From NCBI GenBank assembly GCA_035477595.1, contig DATIKM010000033.1:1-64000 (forward strand): a stretch of DNA of 64,000 nt, in the 5' to 3' direction. Below are positions 43,272-51,660 of the stretch, in pieces (positions within the stretch are counted from its first letter, which is position 1; every line of letters starts with the position of its first letter). The notes below the pieces were generated by a model. It ran no database searches and was not told the origin of the DNA. It was given only the letters and a program-made list of their open reading frames with translations. This DNA comes from DATIKM01 sp035477595 (GTDB lineage Bacteria; Armatimonadota; Chthonomonadetes; Chthonomonadales; CAJBBX01). Made by a program: the position numbers and the translations under genes.

Positions 43272-44567
43272 ATGAAGTTCTCTGCTCCCCCCTACATGCA
43301 CGACGTGCTGCCGTCCGAGCCCGCGCGAGACGGATGGCTGCACGTCGCACGCTGGCGCGCGCTGGAGGCGGCATTCCGGTCAACCTGCCAGGACTTCGGC
43401 TATCGCGAACTTCGGACGCCCGTGATGGAGACGACGGATCTGTTCGCGCGGAGCATCGGTGCAGGCACCGACATCGTCAGCAAGGAGATGTTCACGTTCG
43501 AGGACCGGGGCGGCCGCAGCATGACCCTCCGGCCGGAGGGCACGGCTCCCGCCATACGGGCCTACCTCGAGCACGGCCTCGGTGGGGAGCGAGCGGTCAG
43601 CAAGCTCTACTACATTGCGACGATCTACCGCTATGAGAGAGGCCAGCGCGGTCGCTACCGCGAACACCAGCAGACAGGCATAGAGGCGATTGGCTCTCAG
43701 GATCCTGCCCTTGACGCCGAGGTGATCGGCCTCGCCATCGAGTTCTACCGACGGCTCGGCATCGACGAGACAGAGCTCCGCCTCAACTCGGTGGGGTGCC
43801 CGGTGTGCCGGCCTGCGTACCGCGAAGCCCTGGTTGCGTTCGCGCAACCGCTTGCAGATGCGATGAGCGCCGACAACCGCGTCCGACTCCATCAGAACCC
43901 GCTCCGCATGCTCGACAGCAAAGACGAACGCGACCGCGAAGTGTTGGCGGGCGCCCCCGCGCTGCCGGAGTTCCTGTGCAACGAGTGCGACTCTCACTTC
44001 ACCGAGCTTCAGTCGCTTCTCGCGGCCGTGGGCATCGCATACCGGCTGGACGCGCACCTTGTTCGCGGGTTTGACTACTACACGAAGACGGCGTTCGAGA
44101 TCGTGAGCCCGCATCTCGGGGCCCAGAACGTGCTCGGCGGCGGCGGGCGCTACGACGGCCTGGTGGAGGAGTGCGGCGGCCCTCCGACGCCTGGGATCGG
44201 CCTCGGCATCGGCACCGAGCGGTGTCTGATCGTGCTGGATCAGCTCGGGGTGAAGCTCCAACTCGAGGATGAGCGTCCGGACGTTGTGGTCGTCACGGTC
44301 GGTGCGGTGGCGCGGCGCGAGGGCGTAAGGCTGCTGATGGAGCTGCGCAAGGCGGGCCTGGCTTCCGACATGGACTACTCCGGGAAGAGCGTGAAGTCGC
44401 AGATGCGGCACGCGGACCGGAGCGGAGCGGCCCTCGTCGCCCTGCTCGGCGACGAGGAGCTCGAGAGCGGGATGGTGACGGTGCGCCCGTTGCGGGCCGG
44501 TGGCGACCAGGTGAAGATGCCGCGAGCCGATGCAGTGCGGCATATCTGCGCTCTGCGGGTCGGCTAG
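43272..44567 (+). CDS. hisS: Histidyl-tRNA synthetase
   Basis: HisRS charges tRNA-His. The 431-residue class II enzyme begins with APPYMHDVLP and shows motif 1 (DFGYRELRTPVMETTDLFARSIG), motif 2 (YYIATIYRYERGQRGRYREHQQTGIEAIG), the His-specific motif LVRGFDYYTKTAFE and GGGGRYDGL, and motif 3 near GIGLGIGTERCLIVL. A C-terminal anticodon-binding domain follows. The Met at 43272 is used because upstream codons look non-coding. It is immediately followed by aspS (35-nt gap), a common order. Confidence 0.96.
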   Translation: MKFSAPPYMHDVLPSEPARDGWLHVARWRALEAAFRSTCQDFGYRELRTPVMETTDLFARSIGAGTDIVSKEMFTFEDRGGRSMTLRPEGTAPAIRAYLEHGLGGERAVSKLYYIATIYRYERGQRGRYREHQQTGIEAIGSQDPALDAEVIGLAIEFYRRLGIDETELRLNSVGCPVCRPAYREALVAFAQPLADAMSADNRVRLHQNPLRMLDSKDERDREVLAGAPALPEFLCNECDSHFTELQSLLAAVGIAYRLDAHLVRGFDYYTKTAFEIVSPHLGAQNVLGGGGRYDGLVEECGGPPTPGIGLGIGTERCLIVLDQLGVKLQLEDERPDVVVVTVGAVARREGVRLLMELRKAGLASDMDYSGKSVKSQMRHADRSGAALVALLGDEELESGMVTVRPLRAGGDQVKMPRADAVRHICALRVG

Positions 44568-44602
44568 CTGGGTCTGCGGGTCGAGGGGGAGGGTGGAAGC
44601 GC

Positions 44603-46453
44603 TTGGAGGCCTGGCAGCGAACGGACGAGTGTGGCGCTCTGCGCGCGGTGGACATCGGCCGCACGGTCACCGTGAACGGCTGGGTCAACGCGATCCGCGA
44701 CCACGGTCAGCTCGTGTTCATCGATCTGCGCGACCGCACGGGTCTCGTGCAGGTGCGCGCGGGTGTGGCGCAGACCGGGGAGGGGCTACTGGCTGCTGCC
44801 TCAGCGGTGCGGCCCGAGTACGTCCTGTCGGTGACGGGTGAGGTCCGTGCGCGCTGCGCGAAGGACGTGAACCCTCGACTGCCCACGGGGGAGATCGAGG
44901 TGGACCTTCGAGCGATCGAGGTCCTGTGCCCCTCGCGCCAGCCGCTGCCGTTCCAGCTCAGCGACGAGGCGATGATGGCGCAGGTGAACGAGGAGCTTCG
45001 TCTCCGGCACCGCTACCTCGATCTGCGCAGGCCGCGCATGCAGGAGATGCTGCAACTGCGCCACGACGTGGTGACGGACATCCGCGCCTACCTCAACGCG
45101 AGAGCCTTCCTGGAGATAGAGACGCCCATCCTCACCAAGAGCACGCCGGAGGGGGCTCGCGACTACCTGGTGCCGTACCGACTGGAGCCGGGGCTCTTCT
45201 ACGCGCTGCCGCAGTCGCCCCAGCAGTACAAGCAACTGCTCATGGTATCCGGCTGCGAGCGGTACTACCAGATAGCGCGCTCCTTCCGCGACGAGGCCCA
45301 GCGCGCCGACCGGCAACCGGAGTTCACACAGCTCGACCTCGAGATGTCCTTCGTCACGCAGGAGGACATCATGGAGCTTGCGGAAGGGCTGACGATCGAC
45401 CTGGTCACGCGCCGCTCGCACAAGCGGCTTGGCGCGGTGCCGTTCACCCGGCTGACGTACGACCAGGCGATCGCGCGGTTCGGGTCGGACAAGCCAGATC
45501 TGCGGATCGGGCTCGAGCTGGCTGACGTCGGCGAGGCTGTTCGGGGCTCGGAGTTGGGTGTTTTCCGCGCTGCTCTGGAATCCGGCGGACAGGTCAAGGC
45601 GCTCCGCTATCCTGGCGGGGCTTCGCTCTCGCGCAAGGAGATCGACGATCTCACGGGTCTGGCCCGCGACGCGGGAGCAAAGGGACTGGCCCACCTGATG
45701 GTTGACGCAGCCGGCGTGCCGTCGTCGGCGGGCGCCCAGAGCTACGCGGCCGGGCCGTGGGCGGTTCGTGGCTCCATCGGGAAGTTCCTGGCGCAGCGCG
45801 AGTTGGAGGCATGCTTGCGATCGATTGACGCGGAGCCAGGTGACCTCGCGCTGTTCGTGGCGGACAAGCCGTCCGTGGTGGCCGCAGCGCTCGGCCGCCT
45901 GCGCGTGGAGGTCGGTCGCCGGCTGGCTCTTGCCGATCCGGACGTGCTTCACTTCTGCTGGATCACCGACTTCCCGCTGGTGCTCTGGGACGAGGAGCAG
46001 GGGGGCTGGGATGCGGCGCACCACCCGTTCACGATGCCGCATCCCGAGGACCTCGCGCTCCTCGAGAGCGACCCCGGGCGCGTGCGTGCGCAGAGCTACG
46101 ACATCGTGTGCAACGGTGTGGAGTGGGCCTCCGGCTCGATTCGTGTCCACCGCGAGGACATCCAGGAGCGTGTGTTCGGCCTGCTCGGCATCTCGCCCGA
46201 AGCGCAGCGCCAGCGCTTCGGACACATGCTGGCGGCGTTTTCCTACGGCGCTCCGCCACACGGCGGCATCGGTCCGGGGATCGACCGGCTCCTCATGTTG
46301 ATGACAGGCACGGACAACATCCGTGAGGTGATGGCGTTCCCGAAGATGGGCGAAGGCTTCGATCCGATGATGGGGGCGCCGTCTCCCGTCGATCCTGCCC
46401 AACTGGACGAGCTGCGGTTGCGTATCGTGGAGCGGGAGACCACATCGGGCTAG
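44603..46453 (+). CDS. aspS: Aspartyl-tRNA synthetase
   Basis: AspRS charges tRNA-Asp (and, if non-discriminating, tRNA-Asn). The 616-residue protein has an N-terminal OB domain (VTVNGWVNAIRDHGQLVFIDLRDRTG), the catalytic core with LRHRYLDLRRP and PQSPQQYKQLLMVSG, REFTQLDLEMSF-like motif 2 (FTQLDLEMSFV), a bacterial GAD insertion (about 310-410) and GGIGPGIDRLLML (motif 3). It starts with TTG at 44603 after GGGAGGGTGG. Whether it is the discriminating type cannot be told here. It probably shares the hisS promoter. Confidence 0.95.
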   Translation: MEAWQRTDECGALRAVDIGRTVTVNGWVNAIRDHGQLVFIDLRDRTGLVQVRAGVAQTGEGLLAAASAVRPEYVLSVTGEVRARCAKDVNPRLPTGEIEVDLRAIEVLCPSRQPLPFQLSDEAMMAQVNEELRLRHRYLDLRRPRMQEMLQLRHDVVTDIRAYLNARAFLEIETPILTKSTPEGARDYLVPYRLEPGLFYALPQSPQQYKQLLMVSGCERYYQIARSFRDEAQRADRQPEFTQLDLEMSFVTQEDIMELAEGLTIDLVTRRSHKRLGAVPFTRLTYDQAIARFGSDKPDLRIGLELADVGEAVRGSELGVFRAALESGGQVKALRYPGGASLSRKEIDDLTGLARDAGAKGLAHLMVDAAGVPSSAGAQSYAAGPWAVRGSIGKFLAQRELEACLRSIDAEPGDLALFVADKPSVVAAALGRLRVEVGRRLALADPDVLHFCWITDFPLVLWDEEQGGWDAAHHPFTMPHPEDLALLESDPGRVRAQSYDIVCNGVEWASGSIRVHREDIQERVFGLLGISPEAQRQRFGHMLAAFSYGAPPHGGIGPGIDRLLMLMTGTDNIREVMAFPKMGEGFDPMMGAPSPVDPAQLDELRLRIVERETTSG

Positions 46454-46816
46454 CCTTGGTGTTCCAGCAGGTGGGTTCCTGGGGGATGGACCCAGATGCG
46501 ATGTGGGTGGCAGCACGACACGCCTCTGAACGTGGCGCCCACCATCGCTCAGCGTCGTGAGAGCCGGCCGGGGTGATCGCCGGCAGCGTCTTCTGCCGCC
46601 GCGCAGCCATAGCCGACCTGCCGTAGCCGGTCGATGGGTGCGTCCGGCAGTGCCCGGCCCCAGCGTGTACCTCTCGGGGTGGGTCCACGCTGCTGGGGTA
46701 GAGACCCAAGAACGCCCGAGGTGACCAGGCGGAAGGTTGGCGATGGCTGCGCGGCGAAGGTGGCACGCACGGAGGCAGCGGCGTCGCGACTGGCGCTGGT
46801 CCGAGGGAGGGGCCCA
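46454..46816 (+). other. Intergenic region without a recognised gene
   Basis: This 363-nt stretch between aspS and tdh contains no frame I can support in either strand. It is rich in GGTGG/CCACC-like repeats and short hairpins, so a structured leader for tdh is possible. I looked for glycine-riboswitch, T-box, SRP RNA and RNase P signatures and did not find convincing ones. Confidence 0.6.
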
Positions 46817-47845
46817 GTGAGGGCGATCGTGAAGACGCGGCCTGCCCCCGGCGCGTCGTTGCTGGACGTGCCAGAGGCGCGGATTACCGCGAACGACCAG
46901 GTGCTCGTCCAGATGGAGGCGTGCTCCATCTGCGGCACCGACTACCACGTCTACCGGTGGGATGAGTGGTCCGCCGGGCGCGTGCGCCCCCCGCGGATCA
47001 TGGGCCATGAGCTGGCCGGGCGGGTCATCGAAGTCGGCGCGGACGTGCATCACATGCGACCCGGTGATCGCGTTTCCGCCGAGTCGCACTGGGTCTGCGG
47101 CCAGTGCTTCCAGTGCCGCAACGGCCAGCGCCACGTGTGTCGGCACACGCGGATCATGGGCGTCGACGCCGATGGATGCTTCTCCGACCTGGTGGTCTTG
47201 CCCTCCGCCAGTGTCTGGGTGAACGACCCGTCGGTCCCGCCCGAGGTCGCCTGCGTTCAGGATCCCCTCGGCAACGCTGTCCATGCAGTCCTAGTCGATG
47301 AGATCGTGGGACGCACTGTTGCCGTGCTGGGGTGCGGACCGATCGGGCTCTTTGCTGTCGCCGTGGCACGCTCCTGTGGCGCAGTACGAATTGTGGCCAC
47401 CGATTCGCGGCCCTTCCGGCTGGACCTCGCGCGCCGTCTGGGCGCAGATGACGCTATCGACATCACCGCGTGCAACCCCGTCACTGTCGTGCGCGACATG
47501 ACGTCGGGGCTGGGCGTCGACGTGGTGCTGGAGATGTCGGGAGCCCCCGTAGCCGTCCGGCAGGCGATGGAGATGGTCAGGGCCGGAGGCCGCGTGTCGC
47601 TGATGGGCATTCCGTCACGAGAGGTGGGCCTGGACGTGGGGTCCATGATCTTCAAGGGCCTCACCGTTCACTGCGTGGTGGGCCGCCGGCTCTACGAGAC
47701 ATGGGACACGATGCGCTCCATGCTGTCGGCAGGTCACCTCGACGTGGCGGCGGCGATCACTCACCAGATTCCCTTCGAGGAGTACGAGGAGGGCATGGCT
47801 CTCATGCGGGAAGGTCTGTGCGGGAAGGTCGTCTTCCGGCCGTGA
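46817..47845 (+). CDS. tdh: L-threonine 3-dehydrogenase
   Basis: Tdh oxidises L-threonine to 2-amino-3-ketobutyrate with NAD+. The 342-residue MDR enzyme has the catalytic-zinc motif CSICGTDYHVY, GHELAGRV, the structural-zinc lobe CGQCFQCRNGQRHVC, and the Rossmann AVLGCGPIGLFAV. Length matches the family. The start is the GTG at 46817 with GAGGGAGGGG just upstream, rather than the Met at 46634. The kbl gene follows 55 nt later, giving the complete threonine-to-glycine route, which decides the assignment over other zinc alcohol dehydrogenases. Confidence 0.93.
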   Translation: MRAIVKTRPAPGASLLDVPEARITANDQVLVQMEACSICGTDYHVYRWDEWSAGRVRPPRIMGHELAGRVIEVGADVHHMRPGDRVSAESHWVCGQCFQCRNGQRHVCRHTRIMGVDADGCFSDLVVLPSASVWVNDPSVPPEVACVQDPLGNAVHAVLVDEIVGRTVAVLGCGPIGLFAVAVARSCGAVRIVATDSRPFRLDLARRLGADDAIDITACNPVTVVRDMTSGLGVDVVLEMSGAPVAVRQAMEMVRAGGRVSLMGIPSREVGLDVGSMIFKGLTVHCVVGRRLYETWDTMRSMLSAGHLDVAAAITHQIPFEEYEEGMALMREGLCGKVVFRP

Positions 47846-47900
47846 CGATCGGGCGCGCCGCCCGCAAGGTTGCGGCTGGCCAAGGAGGCGCCGCATCGCG

Positions 47901-49094
47901 ATGAACTCCACTCTCCAGGCTTGGCTCGACGCTCAGTTGTCGGATCTGCACGCGCAGCACCTCTACCGCCCGCTGGTCGAGCTGCAGAGCCCGCAGGGCG
48001 GGTCGATCGAAGTCAACGGCAAGCGGGTCATCAACCTGTCCTCGAACAACTACCTCGGGCTGGCCAACCACCCGGCGGTCAGGGAAGCCGCGATCCGTGC
48101 CATTGAGCAGTGGGGGGTCGGCGCAGGCGCGGTGCGCACGATCATCGGCACGATGTCGCTCCACCAGGAGATGGAGCGCCGCCTGGCAGCCTTCAAGCAC
48201 ACGGAGGCAGCCATCGTGTTCCAGTCGGGCTTCACGGCCAACGCGGGCACGATTCCGGCGCTAGTGACATGCGACGACGCGATCATCTCGGACGAGCTCA
48301 ACCACGCGAGCATCATCGACGGATGCCGCCTCGCCGGGCTGCCCTCAGAGCAGCGGCCAGTCTACCGCCATTGCGACATGGACTCGCTCCGCGAGACTCT
48401 CCGGTGCGTGCCGGGAGCGAGGAAGCGTCTGATCGTCACCGATGGCGTCTTCAGCATGGACGGAGATATCGCCCCGCTGCCAGATATCGTCTGCCTAGCG
48501 GAGGAGTACGACGCGGCCATCATGGTCGACGACGCGCACGGTTCGGGTGTGCTCGGGGGCGGGAGGGGCACGGCTTTCGGGTTTGGGGTCCACGACCGCA
48601 TCGATGTTCAACTTGGGACGCTCTCGAAGGCTGTGGGCGTGATGGGGGGATACATCGCCGGCTCCGCGCGCTTGCGGGACTGGCTGACGCAGCGCTCCCG
48701 CCCATTCCTCTTCAGCACCGCGCACCCGCCGGCAGTGTGCGGCGCGGTGATCGCGGCCCTCGAGCTCATGGAGCGGGATTCGAGCCTCACCGACCGGCTC
48801 TGGCACAACACGCGGCTCTGGCAGGGCGGCCTGCGCGAACTGGGCCTCGACCTCGGCGTCACGCAGACGCCGATCACGCCGATCATCGTGGGAGACGAGG
48901 CGGCCGCGCAGCGGCTGCAGCACGACCTCTTCGAGGAGGGAGTGCTTGCGATGTCGGTCGTCTTCCCGACCGTCGCCCGCGGGCGAGCGCGGGTACGCAC
49001 GATGCCGAGCGCAGCCCTCACCGAGGAGGAGATCGCCGACGCGCTCACCGCGGTCAAGCGCGTCGGCGGGCGGATGGGTCTCATCAAGGCGTAG
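47901..49094 (+). CDS. kbl: Glycine C-acetyltransferase (2-amino-3-ketobutyrate CoA ligase)
   Basis: Kbl is a PLP enzyme that cleaves 2-amino-3-ketobutyrate with CoA into glycine and acetyl-CoA. The 397-residue protein has NLSSNNYLGLANHP, the GxG pattern in GAGAVRTIIGTMSLH, SDELNHASIIDGCRL, VDDAHGSGVLG, and LGTLSKAVGVMGGY with the PLP Lys. It is in the alpha-oxoamine synthase family (with BioF and HemA), and the tdh neighbour makes Kbl the clear choice. AAGGAGG precedes the ATG. Confidence 0.94.
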   Translation: MNSTLQAWLDAQLSDLHAQHLYRPLVELQSPQGGSIEVNGKRVINLSSNNYLGLANHPAVREAAIRAIEQWGVGAGAVRTIIGTMSLHQEMERRLAAFKHTEAAIVFQSGFTANAGTIPALVTCDDAIISDELNHASIIDGCRLAGLPSEQRPVYRHCDMDSLRETLRCVPGARKRLIVTDGVFSMDGDIAPLPDIVCLAEEYDAAIMVDDAHGSGVLGGGRGTAFGFGVHDRIDVQLGTLSKAVGVMGGYIAGSARLRDWLTQRSRPFLFSTAHPPAVCGAVIAALELMERDSSLTDRLWHNTRLWQGGLRELGLDLGVTQTPITPIIVGDEAAAQRLQHDLFEEGVLAMSVVFPTVARGRARVRTMPSAALTEEEIADALTAVKRVGGRMGLIKA

Positions 49095-49107
49095 GAGGCG
49101 CAGGCCG

Positions 49108-49371
49108 ATGGCGAGCTTGATCGACAAGTACCTCCGCCACGAAGTAGAGGTGCTCTACCTCACCGATACCGCGACGTACCGCGACCGAGGCCAGCTTACC
49201 GACGCCGGGGACGGCTGGTTGGAGCTCACCAAGCCGAGCGGCGAGACCTTCGCAGTACCGATGACCGCCGTGCGGCTGCTCAAGGTCATAGGTACGCCCA
49301 ACCCGGAGGCCACGCGCCTTCTGAGGCCGGCGACAGACAGGCAGGACGAACAGGAGCAGCGGAAGGGCTGA
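49108..49371 (+). CDS. Small conserved protein of unknown function
   Basis: An 87-residue protein, starting MASLIDKYLRHEVEVLYLTDTATYRDRG with a beta-rich middle (WLELTKPSGETFAVPMTAVRLLKV), which could be a small SH3- or Sm-like barrel, then a charged, disordered tail. I do not recognise the family. The ATG at 49108 follows the kbl stop by 13 nt with GGAGG, so it is in the same operon. Good codon bias supports it as real. Confidence 0.7.
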   Translation: MASLIDKYLRHEVEVLYLTDTATYRDRGQLTDAGDGWLELTKPSGETFAVPMTAVRLLKVIGTPNPEATRLLRPATDRQDEQEQRKG

Positions 49372-49397
49372 CCGCCCTCCGAAAGGGAGACGAACCG

Positions 49398-50222
49398 ATG
49401 GCGCTTCGTGACATGGCGATAGGCGTGTTCGTACACGGCGACCCGATTGCCGCGATCCGCAAGGTTAAGTCGCTTGGGCTCGACAACTGCCAGATGCTCT
49501 TTCCTGGTCCGGAGTGGAGCACGCCGGAACAAGTTGCGCGCCTCCGGGCGGAGATGGAGAGCGCTGGTGTCACGGTGACCTGTGTATTCAGCGGCTTTCC
49601 GGGTGAGAGTTACGCGGACATCCCGACCATACGCGACACGGTCGGCTTGGTGCCGGAGGGCACGCGCTCCGCGCGAGTCGACATGTCGCTTGAGCATGCG
49701 GCCTTCGCCAGGGCCGTCGGGGCTCCGGTGCTGGCCTCCCACATTGGCTTCGTTCCCGATGACCACGCCGATCCGGTCTACGTTGCGGTGGTGGAAGCGG
49801 TCCGCCGAATCTGCGACCGCTGTGCGGAGCTCGGTCTCAGGTACGCCCTTGAGACGGGGCAGGAGCGCGCACCTGTCCTGCTGCAGTTCCTGAGGGATGT
49901 CGACCGGCCGAACCTCGGAGTGAACTTCGACCCCGCCAACATGATGCTCTACGGCTCCGGGGACCCCATCGAGGCGCTCGGCATGGTGGGTGAGTACGTG
50001 ATTGGAGCCCACTGCAAGGACGGCGACTACCCGACGGAGCCGGGCACGCTGGGGACCGAGTACCCTCTTGGACAGGGCAAGGTCGGTTTCCCGCGCTTCA
50101 TCGGCAAGCTTAAGGAGCTGGGATACCGCGGGCCGCTCACCATCGAGCGCGAGATTGAGGGAGATCAGCAGACTCGGGACATCGTGGCAGCGGTCGCCAT
50201 GTTGGAGAGCATCCGCGGCTGA
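49398..50222 (+). CDS. Sugar-phosphate isomerase/epimerase-like TIM-barrel protein
   Basis: A 274-residue protein of the xylose-isomerase-like TIM-barrel superfamily (AP endonuclease 2 type). Metal-site residues are expected in VLASHIGFVPD, LRYALETGQE (the Glu), LGVNFDPANMMLYG (the Asp), IGAHCKDGDY (His and Asp) and LTIERE (the Glu). Members isomerise or epimerise keto- or inositol-type sugars; the substrate is not identifiable. GGGAGA precedes the ATG, 26 nt after the small gene, so it probably belongs to the tdh-kbl transcript. Confidence 0.85.
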   Translation: MALRDMAIGVFVHGDPIAAIRKVKSLGLDNCQMLFPGPEWSTPEQVARLRAEMESAGVTVTCVFSGFPGESYADIPTIRDTVGLVPEGTRSARVDMSLEHAAFARAVGAPVLASHIGFVPDDHADPVYVAVVEAVRRICDRCAELGLRYALETGQERAPVLLQFLRDVDRPNLGVNFDPANMMLYGSGDPIEALGMVGEYVIGAHCKDGDYPTEPGTLGTEYPLGQGKVGFPRFIGKLKELGYRGPLTIEREIEGDQQTRDIVAAVAMLESIRG

Positions 50223-50240
50223 CGGACGGCGCCGCGCTTG

Positions 50241-50270
50241 TTGACACATGCCGAGGGCGTTCGGTATAAC
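50241..50270 (+). promoter_or_regulatory. trxA promoter
   Basis: TTGACA (50241-50246), 18-nt spacer, TATAAC (50265-50270), 49 nt before the trxA ATG. Confidence 0.85.
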
Positions 50271-50319
50271 GCGCCTGAGCGCGCACGGCTAGCGACGCAT
50301 AGCCGGCAGGAGGGCACGC

Positions 50320-50652
50320 ATGAGCAGGGCGGCTGCGGTCACGGCGGACACGTTCGATACGGAGGTGCTCCACTCAACGATGCCTGTCGTTGTTGACTTC
50401 TGGGCGGAGTGGTGTGGGCCCTGCCGGATGGTCGCCCCGCACCTGGACGCGATCGCTGAGGAGTACGCCGGCAAGGCGAAGGTCGTCAAGGTGAACGTCG
50501 ACGAGGAGCCAGACCTCGCGGGCCGCTACAACGTGATGTCGATCCCCACACTGCTGTTCATCAAGGACGGCAAGGTTGTCGACCAGTCCGTCGGCGCCGA
50601 GCCGAAGTCAGCAATCGTGTCGCGACTGGAGAAGGTGCTGCAGAGCGCCTGA
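50320..50652 (+). CDS. trxA: Thioredoxin
   Basis: A 110-residue thioredoxin. It has VVVDFWAEWCGPCRMVAPHLDAIA with the WCGPC redox site, the cis-Pro in MSIPTLLFIKDGK, and the normal fold order. It reduces disulfides in the cytoplasm, and thioredoxin can supply electrons to the class II ribonucleotide reductase encoded by nrdJ. CAGGAGG precedes the ATG. It has its own promoter and ends 23 nt before the TPP aptamer, so readthrough into the thiamine operon is possible. Confidence 0.96.
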   Translation: MSRAAAVTADTFDTEVLHSTMPVVVDFWAEWCGPCRMVAPHLDAIAEEYAGKAKVVKVNVDEEPDLAGRYNVMSIPTLLFIKDGKVVDQSVGAEPKSAIVSRLEKVLQSA

Positions 50653-50674
50653 GGGCGCCACACAACAGCATAAG

Positions 50675-50762
50675 GCTGGGGGTGCCGGGGCGACCGGCTG
50701 AGACTCCGCATGGTGCGGGGAACCCTTGGAACCTGATTCGGGTAATGCCGACGGAGGGAAGC
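50675..50762 (+). promoter_or_regulatory. TPP riboswitch (THI element)
   Basis: The aptamer matches the thiamine-pyrophosphate class: GGGGGTGCC, GGCTGAGA, ACCCTTGGAACCTGAT, GGGTAATGCC and GCCGACGGAGGGA are in the canonical order, and GCT/AGC closes P1 at 50675-50677 and 50760-50762. TPP binding should favour the terminator 16 nt downstream and switch off the three-gene operon that follows (prepilin-like gene, thiN, SSS symporter). Confidence 0.97.
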
Positions 50763-50777
50763 GTCATCGCGTCGTCG

Positions 50778-50813
50778 CGTCGCCGCCACTCCTGCCGGAG
50801 GGCGGCGACGTTT
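50778..50813 (+). terminator. Riboswitch-controlled terminator
   Basis: CGTCGCCGCC (50778-50787) pairs with GGCGGCGACG (50801-50810), with an inner CTCC/GGAG pair, followed by TTT. Its position right after the TPP aptamer and 81 nt before the first gene makes it the expression platform. Confidence 0.8.
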
Positions 50814-50894
50814 GGCATGTGGCTGTCCCCCCGGATGGGGTGCGTGGGACCTCTGGAGGAGCCCGACCAACGCCATGGCTTCGGGAGGCCTCAG

Positions 50895-51635
50895 ATGCAC
50901 CGCAGAACAAGCGCCTTTACGCTGGTCGAGCTGCTAGTCGTCATAGCCATAGTCGCGATATTGGCTGCGATCCTCTTCCCCGTTCTCCTCCAGGCCCGGG
51001 AGAAGGCTCGCGAGACCACGTGCGTCAGCAACGCGCGACAGATCGGCATGCAGGTCCGCATGTATGCTCAGGACTACGACGAGACCATGCCGATCTTCTA
51101 CGCCTACAACAGCCAGCCGCCGGCGGGCGACCCCGGTCATGAAGGAGTAGAGCTGCTCATCCTGCCATATGGCAGGAGCAGGGACGTCTTCCGCTGTCCC
51201 ATTGATGCTGGGGGGCCAGCTGTCACCGACCCAACCTTCGGGTGCCCGGGGCGCACCTCGTACTACGCCTGCTACGGCTCCAGCTACCGCTTCAGCAGAG
51301 GCGGCTTCACGATCGTGGCCGGGGAGTCGCACCAGAACAACGTCCTCCTTACCTACGACCAGATGGTGACGGACGCCTCCTTTGTGGTTCCATCCGAGAC
51401 ACGGATCATCCGCGACGAGATGTTCCCCTTCTTCGTTCAGGAGCGATACGGCTACTATCCGGACTACTTCCGACGATGGCACGCACGCGGCGGCACGGTG
51501 ATCTTCGCGGACGGCCACGCTCGCTTTACGGTCAGCGACGACGCGTTTGATCGTCAGATCGTGTGCGCCGCCGGCGGACGGAGCGGAGAACGGAATCCGG
51601 CCACCGGCGAGCTCTTCTACTGGGAGTGCGATTGA
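50895..51635 (+). CDS. Type IV prepilin-like protein with H-x8-DG (DUF1559-like) domain
   Basis: A 246-residue protein with a short N-terminal leader and a class III prepilin cleavage/methylation motif: SAFTLVELLVVIAIVAILAAI, then a globular part. The C-terminus has RRWHARGGTVIFADGHARF, the H-x8-DG signature of the abundant prepilin-like proteins of Planctomycetota and Armatimonadota. The globular core is Tyr-rich with several Cys. Function is unknown; it should be inserted in or exported across the inner membrane and processed by PilD-type peptidase. GGGAGG precedes the ATG. It is the first gene downstream of the TPP riboswitch, an unexpected place. Confidence 0.9.
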   Translation: MHRRTSAFTLVELLVVIAIVAILAAILFPVLLQAREKARETTCVSNARQIGMQVRMYAQDYDETMPIFYAYNSQPPAGDPGHEGVELLILPYGRSRDVFRCPIDAGGPAVTDPTFGCPGRTSYYACYGSSYRFSRGGFTIVAGESHQNNVLLTYDQMVTDASFVVPSETRIIRDEMFPFFVQERYGYYPDYFRRWHARGGTVIFADGHARFTVSDDAFDRQIVCAAGGRSGERNPATGELFYWECD

Positions 51636-51660
51636 TGACAGTGCCGAATGGGAGGCAACC

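Noticed and set aside
46756..46767. GAAGGTGGCACG as a T-box core ahead of tdh
   Set aside because: The downstream ACCGCG part, Stem I motifs and a terminator are all missing.
46634..46816. N-terminal extension of tdh from 46634
   Set aside because: The extra 61 residues have no similarity to the family, and the GTG at 46817 has a strong ribosome-binding site and gives the normal length.
44801..47284. 827-codon minus-strand frame across aspS and tdh
   Set aside because: It is antisense to two well-supported genes, with Arg/His-rich content typical of shadow frames.
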